A stretch of DNA of 64,000 nt. Source: Pseudomonas cannabina. GTDB lineage: Bacteria > Pseudomonadota > Gammaproteobacteria > Pseudomonadales > Pseudomonadaceae. The translations under genes and the position numbers were made by a program. Of this stretch, positions 43,755 through 53,991 are shown in pieces (the stretch's first letter is position 1; each line of letters starts with the position of its first letter). The notes beneath the pieces are model-generated. The model was not told where the DNA came from. It searched no databases and was given only the letters and a program-made list of their open reading frames with translations. The DNA is taken from NCBI RefSeq assembly GCF_900100365.1, contig NZ_FNKU01000001.1, positions 1,612,001 to 1,676,000 of the forward strand, read 5' to 3'.

Positions 43755-44360
43755 GTGCCACTCAATATCGGTATCTACGTCTACGACGACGTCGAAGTCC
43801 TCGACTTCGCTGGCCCCTACGAAGTATTCACCACTGCAACCCGCATGCACGCGCGCACCAGTCGCAGTGACCGGGCGCTGTTCAACGTCTTCACCATCGG
43901 TCGCAGCACCACGCCGGTGCGCGCGCGGGCCGGGCTGAAGGTCGACCCGGATTTTTCGATCAGCGATCACCCACCCATGGATTGCCTGATCGTGCCGGGC
44001 GGGGTGGTCAATGCCGAAATGGAAAAAGCCGACGTCATCCGCTGGATCAGTGACCAGTCAGAACCGGGTCGTGTCGTCGCTGCGGTCTGCACCGGTGCCT
44101 TCATGTTGGCCAAGACCGGCAAGCTGGCCGGCAAGCAGGTCACCACGCATTGGGAAGACATCGGCGACCTCAAGGAAATGTTCCCCTCGGTGGATGTACT
44201 CAGCACCCTGCGCTGGGTAGACGAAGGTTCATTCGTGACCTCGGCCGGTATCTCCGCCGGTATCGACATGAGCCTGCACCTGGTCGAGCGTTTGCACAGC
44301 CGTGAGCTGGCTGAGCGCACTGCGCTGCAAATGGATTTCGACTGGACCGAAAACGACTGA
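43755..44360 (+). CDS. DJ-1/PfpI-family protein
   Basis: 201 aa from GTG 43755 with CTGGAG upstream; no earlier in-frame ATG fits. IGIYVYDDVEVLDFAGPYEV, DCLIVPGGVVNAEMEKADVI and the nucleophile Cys in VAAVCTGAFMLAKTGKLAGK are typical of the ThiJ/isonitrile-hydratase-like branch, as is THWEDIGDLKEMFPSVDV. Soluble. Divergent from the GlxA regulator, which has a related domain. Possible isocyanide hydratase or glyoxalase III; not resolvable from sequence alone. Confidence 0.85.
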   Translation: MPLNIGIYVYDDVEVLDFAGPYEVFTTATRMHARTSRSDRALFNVFTIGRSTTPVRARAGLKVDPDFSISDHPPMDCLIVPGGVVNAEMEKADVIRWISDQSEPGRVVAAVCTGAFMLAKTGKLAGKQVTTHWEDIGDLKEMFPSVDVLSTLRWVDEGSFVTSAGISAGIDMSLHLVERLHSRELAERTALQMDFDWTEND

Positions 44361-44679
44361 TTCATTGCCGTGACCCGGTGTGCCTCGTTCCTTTTTTCGC
44401 GGCAGGCATCGGGTCCGATAGCCATAGCGACTCGATCCATAGCGGCCAGAAGACGCCCGTCTTGCCCTGGATGTCATTGATGACGGCGTGCGCCCGAAAT
44501 CTGCATGACTGATCCCTTTCGGGAAGCTCAGTAGTTGCATTCCTCCGCCTGACCCATCACTGCCGACTGCCGATGACTTCGGCGATCTGGCGTGCCAGCC
44601 GGAAATTCCTGCATTCCGATCACTTTCCCGTCCAGAGACAGGCCGCACCCAACTTTTGCAAAACCAGAGTGCAGGACAC
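44361..44679. other. Gap without a gene
   Basis: 319 bp between the PfpI gene and the LysR gene. No convincing frame, tRNA or strong terminator is seen. It presumably holds the LysR promoter. Confidence 0.5.
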
Positions 44680-45545
44680 ATGAAAACCCACTTCTTCAAA
44701 GTCGTTCAAACGGTCGCACAGCACGGTTCGTTCTCCGAGGCTGCGGCCATCCTGGGGTGCAGCCAGTCAAACATCAGTTACGCGATCAAGGAGGTCGAGG
44801 ATTTCTTTGAAAAGCGCCTGTTCATCCGCAGCCGCACGGGCTGCACCCTGACCCCGGAGGGCAAGGTCATTACCCAGACGCTCGGCAACATCATGGCGAC
44901 GCTGGAGCAACTAAAAAAAATGGGGTCAGTGGTAGTGTAACCATTCACTACCACACGCATATTCGCGAGACCAGCCTGCCCGCAGCCCTGGATTTTCTGG
45001 CCCGCCATTATCCGGACATCCACCTGAACGTGCTGCACGGCAGCGAGCAGAATCCGTCACTCGACGCGTTGCGCAAAGACATTGCCGACATCGTGATCCT
45101 TCCGACAACCGTCCTCGGCGAGCATCATCTGCAACATCATCAGTGGTCGGATCATTACGTGCTGGTTGCTGCGCGCAGCGAACAGGCTGCACAGCGCAGT
45201 TTTGTCGAGCAGGTGCAGAGCGCCCGCTACGTGGCCTGGCGCCACTCGGGGGTCGAGCGTCTGCATCAGCAATTGGCGGCGGTGCAGGTGCGGCTGGTGC
45301 ATCGTGGCGAACTCAGTTGCCTGGAGACGCTGCTGGACCTGGTTGCCAAGCGGCACTGCATTTCGATCCTGCCCAGCGCGCTGGTGAACGCTCACTCTGG
45401 CGAGTTCCAGCAGATCGCGCTGCCATTGACGGTGACGCGCCAGATCAGCATTGTGGCTCGCCCGACCTCACTGTTGTCCAACGCGGCCAACGCGGTGATT
45501 CAGGCGCTGAAGAAGCCGTCCGGCATGCTGGCTTCGCGCTATTGA
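44680..45545 (+). pseudogene. LysR-family regulator, frameshifted at an A8 run
   Basis: ATG 44680 (GCAGGACAC upstream) starts a normal LysR helix-turn-helix (VVQTVAQHGSFSEAAAILGC, QSNISYAIKEVEDFFEKRLF). The frame ends early after eight A (44913-44920). Adding one A gives LEQLKKNGVSGSVTIHYHTH and joins the effector domain (RYVAWRHSGVERLHQQLAAV, CLETLLDLVAKRHCISILPS), for a 288-residue protein of normal length. It precedes the GH13 gene in the same orientation. An A8 run is a slippage hot spot, so transcriptional slippage could still yield some full-length protein, or the state may be phase-variable. Confidence 0.85.
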
Positions 45546-45672
45546 TCGCGCTGGCTTTCGACACTGATGCAACGTTTTCGGTCCAAAGGGCTCATACCCA
45601 TAGGTAAAACATTCACAACGCTCCGCTCGCGGAGCGTTTCAGGTCGCCGATTCAAGAGGAAGACTGAACGCT

Positions 45673-47736
45673 ATGACGATACCGGACAAGCAGTATGTGG
45701 AATGGCTGGTCGAGCAATCGATGCTGAACGCCGCCCGGCAGCGCGCCAAGACCTATTCGGGGCAGGGCAGGCTCTGGCAACGTCCGTTCGCTCTGGCCCG
45801 CCCGAGAGACGCCTCCGCTATCGCTTCGGTCTGGTTCACCGCCTACCCGGCGTCGATCGTCACCCGCGAAGGCGGCTCGGTGCTGGAAGCGCTGGGCGAC
45901 GAAACCTTGTGGCATGCGCTGTCGGAAATCGGCATTCAGGGCATTCACAATGGCCCGCTCAAGCTTTCCGGCGGGCTGCAAGGGCGCACCCGCACGCCCA
46001 GTATCGACGGCAACTTCGACCGCATCAGCTTCGGCATCGACCCGGACCTGGGCACCGAGGCGCAATTGTTGAGCCTGACGCGCATCGCCGCAGCGCACAA
46101 CGCGGTGATCATCGATGACATCATCCCGTCGCACACTGGCAAGGGCGCGGACTTCCGGCTCGCCGAACTGGCTTACGAGGATTATCCCGGCCTTTTTCAC
46201 ATGGTCGAGATTCGCGAGGAAGACTGGCAGCTGCTGCCCGACGTCCCGGCAGGCCGTGACGCCGTCAACCTGATGCCCGAGGTGGTCGATCAGTTGCGCG
46301 ACAAGCATTACATCGTCGGCCAGTTGCAACGGGTGATTTTCTTCGAGCCCGGTGTCAAGGAAACCGACTGGAGCGCCACGGATGTGGTGCAGGGCGTTGA
46401 TGGCAAAGCGCGGCGCTGGGTGTATCTGCACTATTTCAAGGACGGCCAGCCTTCACTGAACTGGCTGGACCCGAGTTTTGCGGCGCAGCAGATGATCATC
46501 GGCGACGCGTTGCACGCCATCGACGTCATGGGCGCACGCGTACTGCGTCTGGACGCCAACGGCTTCCTCGGCGTCGAGCGTCGCGCTGAAGGCACGGCCT
46601 GGTCGGAAAGCCATCCGTTGTCGATCACCGGCAACCAGTTGCTGGCGGGTGCAATTCGCAAAGCGGGCGGTTTCAGCTTCCAAGAATTGAACCTGACCAT
46701 CGACGACATCGCCTCGATGGGCAACGGCGGCGCTGACCTGTCCTATGACTTCATTACCCGGCCGGCCTATCAGCATGCGTTGCTGACCGGCACCACGGAG
46801 TTCCTGCGCCTGATGCTGCGCCAGGTTCATGCCTATGGCATCGATCCGGCTTCGCTGATCCATGCCTTGCAGAACCATGACGAGTTGACGCTGGAGCTGG
46901 TGCATTTCTGGACGCTGCACGCCCACGACACGTTCCACTATCAGGGCCAGACCTTCCCGGGCAACATTTTGCGCGAGCACATTCGCGAAGAAATGTACGA
47001 GAAACTGTCGGGTGAACATGCGCCTTACAACCTCAAGTTCGTCACTAACGGCGTGTCCTGCACCACGGCCAGCATCATCACGGCCGCGCTGGGCATCCGC
47101 GATCTCGACACTATCACTGACGCCGATATCCAGCAGATCCAGCACATTCATTTGTTGCTGGTGATGTACAACGCCATGCAACCCGGCGTGTTTGCCTTGT
47201 CCGGCTGGGACATGGTGGGTGCTTTGACGCTACCAGCCGAGCAGGTCGAGCACCTCATGCAGGACGGCGACACCCGCTGGGTCCATCGGGGTGCCTACGA
47301 CCTGGTCGATCTGGACCCGGAAGCCGAGTTCTCTGCGGGCAACATGCCGCGTCCAAGGTCGCTGTATGGCAGCCTCGTCAGCCAGCTGAAAAGGCCTGAT
47401 TCGTTCGCCTCGCAGTTGAAGAAGATTCTGGCCGTGCGCCGCGCCTATGACATTGCCGCGAGCCGTCAGATTCTGATTCCGGACGTCGAGCATCCGGGCC
47501 TGCTGGTCATGGTGCATGAATTGCCGGCCGGCAAGGGGACGCAGATCACGGCACTCAACTTCAGCGCCGAGACCATCGTCGAGACCCTGCATCTGCCAGG
47601 CATTGCGCCCGGCCCGGTGGTCGACATCATCAACGAGCGTGTTGAAGGCGATTTGACCGAGCAGGGTGAGTTCACCATCACCCTCGACGCCTACGAAGGT
47701 CTGGCATTGCGCGTGGTCAGCACCCTGCCGATATAA
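45673..47736 (+). CDS. GH13 alpha-amylase-family enzyme, trehalose-synthase-like
   Basis: 687 aa. The catalytic barrel motifs are present: region [21 protein letters not shown], nucleophile Asp in [20 protein letters not shown], acid/base Glu in [12 protein letters not shown], and transition-state Asp in [18 protein letters not shown]-terminal beta domain follows. The resemblance is to maltose glucosyltransferase/trehalose synthase without a maltokinase domain. AGAGGAAGACTG precedes the ATG. It would interconvert alpha-glucosides in the cytosol, possibly osmoprotectant metabolism. The frameshifted LysR upstream is a candidate regulator. Confidence 0.8.
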   Translation: MTIPDKQYVEWLVEQSMLNAARQRAKTYSGQGRLWQRPFALARPRDASAIASVWFTAYPASIVTREGGSVLEALGDETLWHALSEIGIQGIHNGPLKLSGGLQGRTRTPSIDGNFDRISFGIDPDLGTEAQLLSLTRIAAAHNAVIIDDIIPSHTGKGADFRLAELAYEDYPGLFHMVEIREEDWQLLPDVPAGRDAVNLMPEVVDQLRDKHYIVGQLQRVIFFEPGVKETDWSATDVVQGVDGKARRWVYLHYFKDGQPSLNWLDPSFAAQQMIIGDALHAIDVMGARVLRLDANGFLGVERRAEGTAWSESHPLSITGNQLLAGAIRKAGGFSFQELNLTIDDIASMGNGGADLSYDFITRPAYQHALLTGTTEFLRLMLRQVHAYGIDPASLIHALQNHDELTLELVHFWTLHAHDTFHYQGQTFPGNILREHIREEMYEKLSGEHAPYNLKFVTNGVSCTTASIITAALGIRDLDTITDADIQQIQHIHLLLVMYNAMQPGVFALSGWDMVGALTLPAEQVEHLMQDGDTRWVHRGAYDLVDLDPEAEFSAGNMPRPRSLYGSLVSQLKRPDSFASQLKKILAVRRAYDIAASRQILIPDVEHPGLLVMVHELPAGKGTQITALNFSAETIVETLHLPGIAPGPVVDIINERVEGDLTEQGEFTITLDAYEGLALRVVSTLPI

Positions 47737-47778
47737 GCGCGGCGCGCCGCCTTCCGGCTGCGCAACGCCGGGTGCCGT

Positions 47779-49551
47779 TCATGCCGTCTTGAACCGGTGC
47801 TTTTTCAGGCGATAGGCGAACTGGGCGCGACTCAGTCCCAACAAGCGAGAGGCCGCCGCCAGGTTGCCCTCGCTTTTTTGCAGGGCTTCATCGATCAAGC
47901 GTCGCTCGAGATCGTCGATGGAGAACGCGTTCTCCAATTCGCTCAGCGTATCCAGTAGCGGCTCGTCGACCTTCAATCGTGTAACGGCCCCTGTCGCCTG
48001 CGAAAGTGCGCCATCGTGGTTCAGCGAGTAGGAATCCACAGGCAGGGATTCGTTGCGGAAGATATGCACCAGATCGATAGCCTGGCCTTCATCGCTGGCG
48101 ATCAGGCCGCGTTCGATCAGATTCTGCAATTCCCGCACGTTGCCGGCGAACTCATAGCGGACCAGAGTTTTCAGGGCGCGCATGGTCAAGCCAGCCGGGG
48201 TCCTGTCGTATTCCCGACAGAACCGTTTGAGAAATGCACTGATCAGCAGCGGAATGTCATCACGACGCTCGCGCAGCGGGGGCAGGGCGATGGGGTAGAC
48301 GTTCAGCCGGTAGAACAAGTCTTCGCGAAAATCGCCGCTGGCCACGGCCTTGCGCAGGTCGACATTGGTCGCTGCCACCACGCGAACGTTGACCTTGATG
48401 CCGTGCCCGCCGCCGACGCGTTCGATCTCGCGCTCCTGCAAGGCGCGCAGCAGCTTGCTTTGCCCGGCCAGGCTCAGGGAAGTGATTTCATCGAGGAACA
48501 GCGTGCCGCCGTTTGCGCGCTCGAAGCGCCCAGGCCTTGAATGGGTCGCGCCGGTGTAGGCACCGCGCTCGACGCCGAACAGCTCCGCCTCGATCAGGTT
48601 GTCCGGAATGGCCGCGCAGTTCAGCGCAATGAAAGGCCCATTCTGCTGACGACTAAGCTGATGCAACTGGCGAGCGAACATTTCCTTGCCGACGCCCGAC
48701 TCGCCGCTGATCAGCACCGTTGCCGGCGTCATCGCCACGCGCTGCAAGGCCTGAGTGGCCGCAGTGAATGCGGCGCTGGCGCCAATCAGGTTCTGGTCGG
48801 CAGGCGTGGCAGCACCTGCGTCGTCAGGAGCGCTGGCCAGCCCCCCTGTTTGCGCAGGACTGGTCGAGTTCACGACATTCAGGTAACTCAGGTCACGTTC
48901 GACATCCCCCCATTGCTCTGCGGTCTTGCCGACCACCCGGCAGTTGGCGTGGCCCATGCCACGGCACTCGATCTCCCGAAAGATCACCATCTGCCCGAAC
49001 AGGCCGCTGACGAAGCCGATGGCATAGCCGATTTCGGTCCAGCAAACCGGGTCTTGCGCGATGCCATAGGCCGCTATGTGCTCGTCCGCTTCGCAGGAGT
49101 GATGCCAGAGAAATTCCCCTTCGTAAAACCCGGATTCAGCATCGAATTTGAAATGCAGTGGCTCGACCTTGGTCATGCCTTCGAGGGTGTGCAAGTGCGT
49201 TCCGGCGCGAAACGCCGAGGTGGCATCGGCCAGTGGCCAGCGCTCACGAATCAATCGTGCATCCCGCGCGCCGGACAGATAACCGGCCCGGGTAAACATT
49301 CCGCGTGCCGGCTCGCTGCCAAGACGTTCGATGATTTCGCGGCGCAGGTTGCCGAACGATGAGCTGTGGAGCAACAACATGCGCTGATCGTTAAGCCAGA
49401 TGCGGCCGTCTTCGGGCGAGAAAAACAGGCAGTGGGTCAGCTCTTCGGCGGTAGGCGAACCGCTGACGTCCGGCTGTCTGCTGTCGCCTCGCGGCGAGAA
49501 GTGTTCGGTGGCAACGCTGTGATCGGGCAATTGGCAGTGCGGAGCGTTCAT
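47779..49551 (-). CDS. Sigma-54 activator of the XylR/DmpR family
   Basis: 590 aa. An XylR_N aromatic sensor ([20 protein letters not shown]) is followed by a V4R domain with clustered cysteines ([24 protein letters not shown]). The AAA+ domain has Walker [10 protein letters not shown], the sigma-54 contact loop GAYTGA, and Walker B GTLFLDE. The C-terminal Fis-type helix-turn-helix is [20 protein letters not shown]. It is divergent from an aldehyde dehydrogenase gene that has a textbook sigma-54 promoter. It should activate the neighbouring aromatic aldehyde/alcohol genes on binding a phenolic or benzylic inducer. Confidence 0.9.
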   Translation of the reverse strand: MNAPHCQLPDHSVATEHFSPRGDSRQPDVSGSPTAEELTHCLFFSPEDGRIWLNDQRMLLLHSSSFGNLRREIIERLGSEPARGMFTRAGYLSGARDARLIRERWPLADATSAFRAGTHLHTLEGMTKVEPLHFKFDAESGFYEGEFLWHHSCEADEHIAAYGIAQDPVCWTEIGYAIGFVSGLFGQMVIFREIECRGMGHANCRVVGKTAEQWGDVERDLSYLNVVNSTSPAQTGGLASAPDDAGAATPADQNLIGASAAFTAATQALQRVAMTPATVLISGESGVGKEMFARQLHQLSRQQNGPFIALNCAAIPDNLIEAELFGVERGAYTGATHSRPGRFERANGGTLFLDEITSLSLAGQSKLLRALQEREIERVGGGHGIKVNVRVVAATNVDLRKAVASGDFREDLFYRLNVYPIALPPLRERRDDIPLLISAFLKRFCREYDRTPAGLTMRALKTLVRYEFAGNVRELQNLIERGLIASDEGQAIDLVHIFRNESLPVDSYSLNHDGALSQATGAVTRLKVDEPLLDTLSELENAFSIDDLERRLIDEALQKSEGNLAAASRLLGLSRAQFAYRLKKHRFKTA

Positions 49552-49600
49552 GGTCTGGCCTCGGACGGGCGATAGTATTCAAATGATCATGTGACGTGCA

Positions 49601-49630
49601 GTTCATTAAGCATGGCTTTATCAAATGAAC
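49601..49630. promoter_or_regulatory. Probable upstream activating sequence
   Basis: GTTCATTA (49601-49608) and AAATGAAC (49623-49630) form a 7-of-8 inverted repeat about 110 bp upstream of the sigma-54 promoter, the usual place for XylR/DmpR dimers. Nearby TTCAAATGATCATGTGA may be a second site. Confidence 0.45.
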
Positions 49631-49739
49631 AAGCCTGCAAGGCATTCTGCGGAGTCTTTTGGTCTTGTCAGCAGTTGGCATGCAGCGCAAAGGCCCGATC
49701 CAGAGCTGTCTAGCCTATATATGACAAAGTCGTTGCAAT

Positions 49740-49757
49740 CCCGGCACAGGCTTTGCT
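49740..49757 (+). promoter_or_regulatory. Sigma-54 promoter of the aldehyde dehydrogenase operon
   Basis: CCCGGCACAGGCTTTGCT: GG (49743-49744), N10, GC (49755-49756), with a near-consensus GGCAC and TTTGCT. The start codon is 77 bp downstream, after GGAGTCTGAAC. Confidence 0.75.
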
Positions 49758-49832
49758 CTTGATGAGGGACGGCGCGTGCTTTCCAATTGAACGGGTGCAG
49801 GCGATTAAAACCATAAAAACCGGAGTCTGAAC

Positions 49833-51314
49833 ATGTCAGCGTCTGATGCCACCCCTTTGCTGCAACGCGCCATTGAAGCCGAATGCGTCTTCAATGGCAG
49901 CTGGATTCCTTCTTCCGCACCTGGCTTGCCGGTCATCGAACCGGCCACCGGCGAGCTGCTGATGAACACTGCCATGGCCGATGCTGCCGATATTGCGGTT
50001 GCCTGCCGCGAGGCCGCACTGGCCCAGCCCGCATGGGCGGCGATGGGGCCGCGTGAGAAGGCCGAAATCTTTCTCCTCGCCGCTGATCATGCGGTCTGTG
50101 CCTACGATGAATTGTCGCTGTATGTGGCCCGCGAAACGGGCGGCAGCCTGCACAAGGGGCAGCATGAAGTGAACGAATGCATCGTGCTGCTGCGCCAGGC
50201 GGCGGGCATGCTGTCGCAGGCACAGGGTCACGGCCTGATGCTGCCCAGCGCGGCAGGCCGTCTGTCCTATGCACGCCGGGTGGCGCATGGCGTGGTCGGG
50301 GTCATCTCGCCGTTCAATTTCCCTCTGGTGTTGTCCCTGCGCTCGGTGGCCCCGGCGCTGGCCGCCGGCAATGCGGTGGTGCTCAAACCTGATCCGCAGA
50401 CCCCGGTCAGCGGCGGGTTTCTGATTGCCCGGTTGTTCGAGGAAGCCGGTCTGCCCAAAGGCTTGCTGCATGTTCTGCCGGGTGCGGCGGACGCGGGCGA
50501 AGCGCTGTGTCGTGACGCCAATGTGCAAATGATCACTTTTACCGGCTCGACTGGCGCAGGCCGTAAAGTCGCCGAAGTCGCCGGGCGCAATCTGAAAAAG
50601 GTGTCGCTGGAACTGGGCGGTAAAAATCCGCTGATCATTCTCGAAGACGCCGACCTGGATCTGGCTGCCAGCAACGCAGCGTTCGGTGCCTGGCTGCATC
50701 AGGGGCAGATCTGCATGGCGACCGGTTTGATTCTGGTTCACGAATCAATCGCTGCCAGCCTGACTCGCAAGCTGGCGGACAAGGCACGCGCGCTGACGGT
50801 GGGCAATGCGGCGCGTGGCGAAGCCGCGCTGGGGCCGATGATTAACCAGCGTCAGTTGCAGCATGTTCAGCAGGTGATCAATGACAGCCTGCACGCCGGC
50901 GCTCAGTTGGAAACCGGCGGCGAATACGAAGGCCTGTTCTACCGGCCGACCGTGCTCAGCGGCGTGAAGCCGGGTATGCGCGCCTTCGACGAGGAAATAT
51001 TCGGGCCGGTGGCCGTCGTCGCCAGCTTCGCCTCCGATGAAGAAGCCATCGAATTGGCCAATCGCTCTGAATACGGTCTGGCAGCCGCCGTCATCTCGCC
51101 TGATGTGGGGCGTGCCATGGCAATTGGCGACCGCCTCAGGTGCGGCATGCTGCACATCAATGACCAGACCGTGGCCGACGAATGCATCAACTCATTCGGC
51201 GGCCGTGGTGCGTCGGGCAATGGTGGCAGCGCCGGCAGCCCTTCGGACTGGGACGAGTACAGCCAGTGGCAGTGGGTGACGATCAAGCAGAAGGCTCCGA
51301 CTTATCCGTTCTGA
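49833..51314 (+). CDS. Aromatic aldehyde dehydrogenase (benzaldehyde/coniferaldehyde type)
   Basis: 493 aa NAD(P) aldehyde dehydrogenase. HGVVGVISPFNFPLVLSLRS contains the catalytic Asn, TFTGSTGAGRKVAEVAG is the cofactor loop, VSLELGGKNPLIILEDADLD carries the general-base Glu, and the nucleophile Cys is in LHQGQICMATGLIL. The group most like it oxidises benzaldehyde or related aromatic aldehydes. Next to a coniferyl-alcohol dehydrogenase and under an aromatic-responsive activator, it probably converts coniferaldehyde or a benzaldehyde to the acid. The exact substrate is an inference. Confidence 0.87.
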   Translation: MSASDATPLLQRAIEAECVFNGSWIPSSAPGLPVIEPATGELLMNTAMADAADIAVACREAALAQPAWAAMGPREKAEIFLLAADHAVCAYDELSLYVARETGGSLHKGQHEVNECIVLLRQAAGMLSQAQGHGLMLPSAAGRLSYARRVAHGVVGVISPFNFPLVLSLRSVAPALAAGNAVVLKPDPQTPVSGGFLIARLFEEAGLPKGLLHVLPGAADAGEALCRDANVQMITFTGSTGAGRKVAEVAGRNLKKVSLELGGKNPLIILEDADLDLAASNAAFGAWLHQGQICMATGLILVHESIAASLTRKLADKARALTVGNAARGEAALGPMINQRQLQHVQQVINDSLHAGAQLETGGEYEGLFYRPTVLSGVKPGMRAFDEEIFGPVAVVASFASDEEAIELANRSEYGLAAAVISPDVGRAMAIGDRLRCGMLHINDQTVADECINSFGGRGASGNGGSAGSPSDWDEYSQWQWVTIKQKAPTYPF

Positions 51315-51391
51315 GCGCCATCGCAGCCCGTGTTTCAGAGAAGATGTTTCAAACAAGACGTGATTCAAAACAACAATAAGAGCGCGTGATT

Positions 51392-52159
51392 ATGAACCTG
51401 AACAGCAAAACACTGATCATCACTGGCGTGTCATCCGGCATTGGCGCCGAGGTAGCGCGCCTGGCGCGCTTCCAGGGCGCCAAAGTCATTGGCATCGACC
51501 GTCACGAACCGCAGCTGACCGTGGACGGTTTCTTTCAGGCCGATCTCGGCGACCCGGACAGCATCGATGCGCTGATCGAGCGTCTGCCCAGGCAGATTGA
51601 CGGGCTGTGCAACATTGCCGGCGTACCCGGCACCGCGCCGGTCAAGGCGGTGGCCGAGATCAACTACCTCGGCTTGCGGCATCTGACCCAACGCCTGCTG
51701 CCACGCATGGCGCCGGGCGGCAGCATCGTCAACGTCTCCTCGGTACTCGGTTCGCAATGGGCCGAGCGTCTCGAACTGCACAAGGCGCTGGCTGCCACTG
51801 CAAGCTACAGCGAGGGGCAGAAGTGGCTGGCGGCCAATCCTGTCGCGCAGGACAGTTGCTACCAGTATTTCAAAGAGGCGCTGATTGTCTGGAGCTTTCA
51901 GCAGGCGCAGGAGTGGTTTCGCGAACAGGACGTCAGGGTCAACTGCGTCGCACCGGGGCCGGTGTTCACGCCGATTCTGGGCGACTTTATGAGCATGGTC
52001 GGCGAAGCACGAATCGTACGCGACAGCCTGCACATAAAGCGACCGGCGCTGGCCGATGAAGTGGCGGCGGTGATCGCCTTTCTCTGCTCGGACGGGGCGC
52101 GCTGGATCAATGGTGTCAACTTGCCGGTAGACGGAGGGCTGGCCGCGTCCTACGTGTAA
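51392..52159 (+). CDS. calA: Coniferyl-alcohol dehydrogenase (SDR family)
   Basis: 255 aa short-chain dehydrogenase. Cofactor motif ITGVSSGIGAEVARLARFQG, NIAGVPGT in place of NNAG, and an extended active-site segment with Ser in GGSIVNVSSVLGSQW and YxxxK in YQYFKEALIVW; ending RWINGVNLPVDGGLAASYV. The insertion between Ser and Tyr (AERLELHKALAATASYSEGQ) is typical of CalA-type enzymes that oxidise coniferyl alcohol to coniferaldehyde. ATG 51392 is chosen over GTG 51386. Confidence 0.85.
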   Translation: MNLNSKTLIITGVSSGIGAEVARLARFQGAKVIGIDRHEPQLTVDGFFQADLGDPDSIDALIERLPRQIDGLCNIAGVPGTAPVKAVAEINYLGLRHLTQRLLPRMAPGGSIVNVSSVLGSQWAERLELHKALAATASYSEGQKWLAANPVAQDSCYQYFKEALIVWSFQQAQEWFREQDVRVNCVAPGPVFTPILGDFMSMVGEARIVRDSLHIKRPALADEVAAVIAFLCSDGARWINGVNLPVDGGLAASYV

Positions 52160-52243
52160 TAACGATGTCGGTTGTCACCCCGGCGGCGCGGTCGCGACGC
52201 CGGGGCTCTGGAAAATAACAACAATAAATACAGGAATCACAAG

Positions 52244-53191
52244 ATGCAGACGTCTATCTTGCGTACCGTTGCGACCGTTTCACTCGCCACCTTGTCAGCC
52301 ACCGCTTTTGCCTATGACTTGCCTGGCCTTAACCTGGGCAGCACCAGTTTCTACGACGGATCGCCAGCCCCGGCGGGGCCGGGCTGGTATCTGGAGGAAT
52401 ACCTCGTTGCGTCCAGAGCCGACCGTTTCAACGACGTCAACGGCAATAAACTGCAACTTCCGAAACAAGACGTCGATGTTCTGGCAATGACGACGCAGAT
52501 CATCTATGTCGGCCAGCCGCTGGCCAACGGCGCGATGCCGGGGATCACCGCGATCAACACCTCACTGGCCCATGTCGATGTGGACGATGGGCTGGACAAT
52601 ACGGTGTTGAGTTCGCGTGCCGGGTTTGGCGACGTGGTGATCGGCCCGTTTCTGCAACTGCCCACCCTGACGCGCGCCGACGGCAGCCCCTTGTTGGCCC
52701 AGCGGATCGAGGCGGATATTGCGGTGCCGGTGGGTGCTTATAACCGTAACCGTTCGATCAACCCTGGCAGCAACTTCTGGTCGTTTAACCCGTACTACGC
52801 CGCGACCTACTGGTTTTCGCCAAAATGGTCAGCCAGCGGTCGCTTCATGTACTTGTGGAACGGCAAGAACGATGACCCGCAGGCAGGTTTCGGTAACGTC
52901 TCCGACACCCAGGCCGGTCAGGCACTGCATGCCAACCTGACTTTGCAATATGCGGTAACCGAGCAATTGTCCCTGGGACTGAACAGCTACTGGCTCAAGC
53001 AGTTCACCGATACTCAGGTGGACGGCCATGACGTCAGCGGTCGCAAGGAAAAAGTCTGGGCCATCGGGCCGGGCTTTCTCTATTCGTTCAGCAAAGAGAA
53101 CGTGCTGTCGGTCAACAGCTACTTCGAACAGGGTGCGCAAAACCGTACCGAAGGCAACAAACTGGTGCTGAACTTCCTGCACAGGTTGTAG
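52244..53191 (+). CDS. Outer-membrane protein of the phenol MetA/aromatic transporter family
   Basis: 315 aa from ATG 52244. Signal peptide VATVSLATLSATAFA-YDLPGLNLG, then a beta-barrel-like sequence with alternating aromatic residues and a C-terminal pattern NKLVLNFLHRL. Proteins of this family sit in aromatic degradation operons and are thought to help uptake of hydrophobic substrates. It follows calA with an 84-bp spacer and probably shares its transcript. Confidence 0.8.
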   Translation: MQTSILRTVATVSLATLSATAFAYDLPGLNLGSTSFYDGSPAPAGPGWYLEEYLVASRADRFNDVNGNKLQLPKQDVDVLAMTTQIIYVGQPLANGAMPGITAINTSLAHVDVDDGLDNTVLSSRAGFGDVVIGPFLQLPTLTRADGSPLLAQRIEADIAVPVGAYNRNRSINPGSNFWSFNPYYAATYWFSPKWSASGRFMYLWNGKNDDPQAGFGNVSDTQAGQALHANLTLQYAVTEQLSLGLNSYWLKQFTDTQVDGHDVSGRKEKVWAIGPGFLYSFSKENVLSVNSYFEQGAQNRTEGNKLVLNFLHRL

Positions 53192-53226
53192 CGGTCATGC
53201 AGGACTCTTCTGCCAACGCACGGTTG

Positions 53227-53279
53227 TACCTCTCGCGTCTCACGCCAGTGGCGCCTGTAATGCGCTGGCGCGAGAGGTA
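53227..53279. terminator. Large hairpin after the outer-membrane gene
   Basis: TACCTCTCGCG (53227-53237) pairs perfectly with CGCGAGAGGTA (53269-53279), and an inner GCCAG/CTGGC pair extends the stem. It separates two convergent genes and may stop transcription from both sides; there is no long T-run. Confidence 0.6.
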
Positions 53280-53289
53280 TTCGGACTGT

Positions 53290-53778
53290 TTATGACTGGT
53301 AGACCTTTTTCAGCAGCCGGAGCAGGTCCTGGCGTTCCTGATCATTCAGCGCCGAGGTGGAATCCAGATCGCTGTCGATGGCGATCTGTTTCAGTTCGCG
53401 CAGCAACGTTTCGCCGGTCTTGCTGAGAAATATGCCGTATGAGCGTTTGTCTGGCTTGCAGCGTACCCGCACGGCCAGTGCGCGGCTTTCGAGCTTGTTG
53501 AGCAACGGCACGACTTGCGGCGGCTCGATCGCCAGCGCCTTGGCGAGGTCAGCCTGCATCAGGCCGGGGTTCTGTTCGATGATAGCCAATGCTGAAAACT
53601 GTGCAGGTCGCAGATCGTGCGCTGAAAGGCGCCCGATCAGGTTCTGGAAAAGCTTGAGTTGCGCCCGCCGCATGGCATAACCGATCAGGTCGTCCAGAGC
53701 AGAATCCGTGGGCGGCGAAGCCTCTTCAATCAGTGCGGTAGCCTGGCAGACGTCGTCGAGGTCGGATGGCTTGGCCAT
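53290..53778 (-). CDS. MarR-family regulator of hydroxycinnamate catabolism
   Basis: 162 aa winged-helix repressor: LRPAQFSALAIIEQNPGLMQ, ADLAKALAIEPPQVVPLLNK and the wing LAVRVRCKPDKRSYGIFLSK. It is divergent from ech. Homologues (FerC/FerR/HcaR type) bind hydroxycinnamoyl-CoA thioesters to derepress the pathway. Since ech and fcs are broken here, its inducer may no longer be made or consumed. Confidence 0.82.
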   Translation of the reverse strand: MAKPSDLDDVCQATALIEEASPPTDSALDDLIGYAMRRAQLKLFQNLIGRLSAHDLRPAQFSALAIIEQNPGLMQADLAKALAIEPPQVVPLLNKLESRALAVRVRCKPDKRSYGIFLSKTGETLLRELKQIAIDSDLDSTSALNDQERQDLLRLLKKVYQS

Positions 53779-53991
53779 TGAGAAGCGGTCCTTTTGCTAA
53801 GTGTTTAACGGGTCAGCCGTGCAGTTTGCCGAGGTTGGCAGATGATGGCTATCGAACGTGCAGAAGTGTGACCGGGATATTTGGGCGGAGTGCCAAGAAT
53901 TTACTTTACATGACTAATAGTTAATTGACATAACTATATTTGCCGCCTAATTTGAAGTCATCTCCACAATCAAGAATAAGAGAGCACTGCC

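Noticed and set aside
48541..49362. 273-aa plus-strand frame
   Set aside because: Antisense to the sigma-54 activator; no start signal and no domain.
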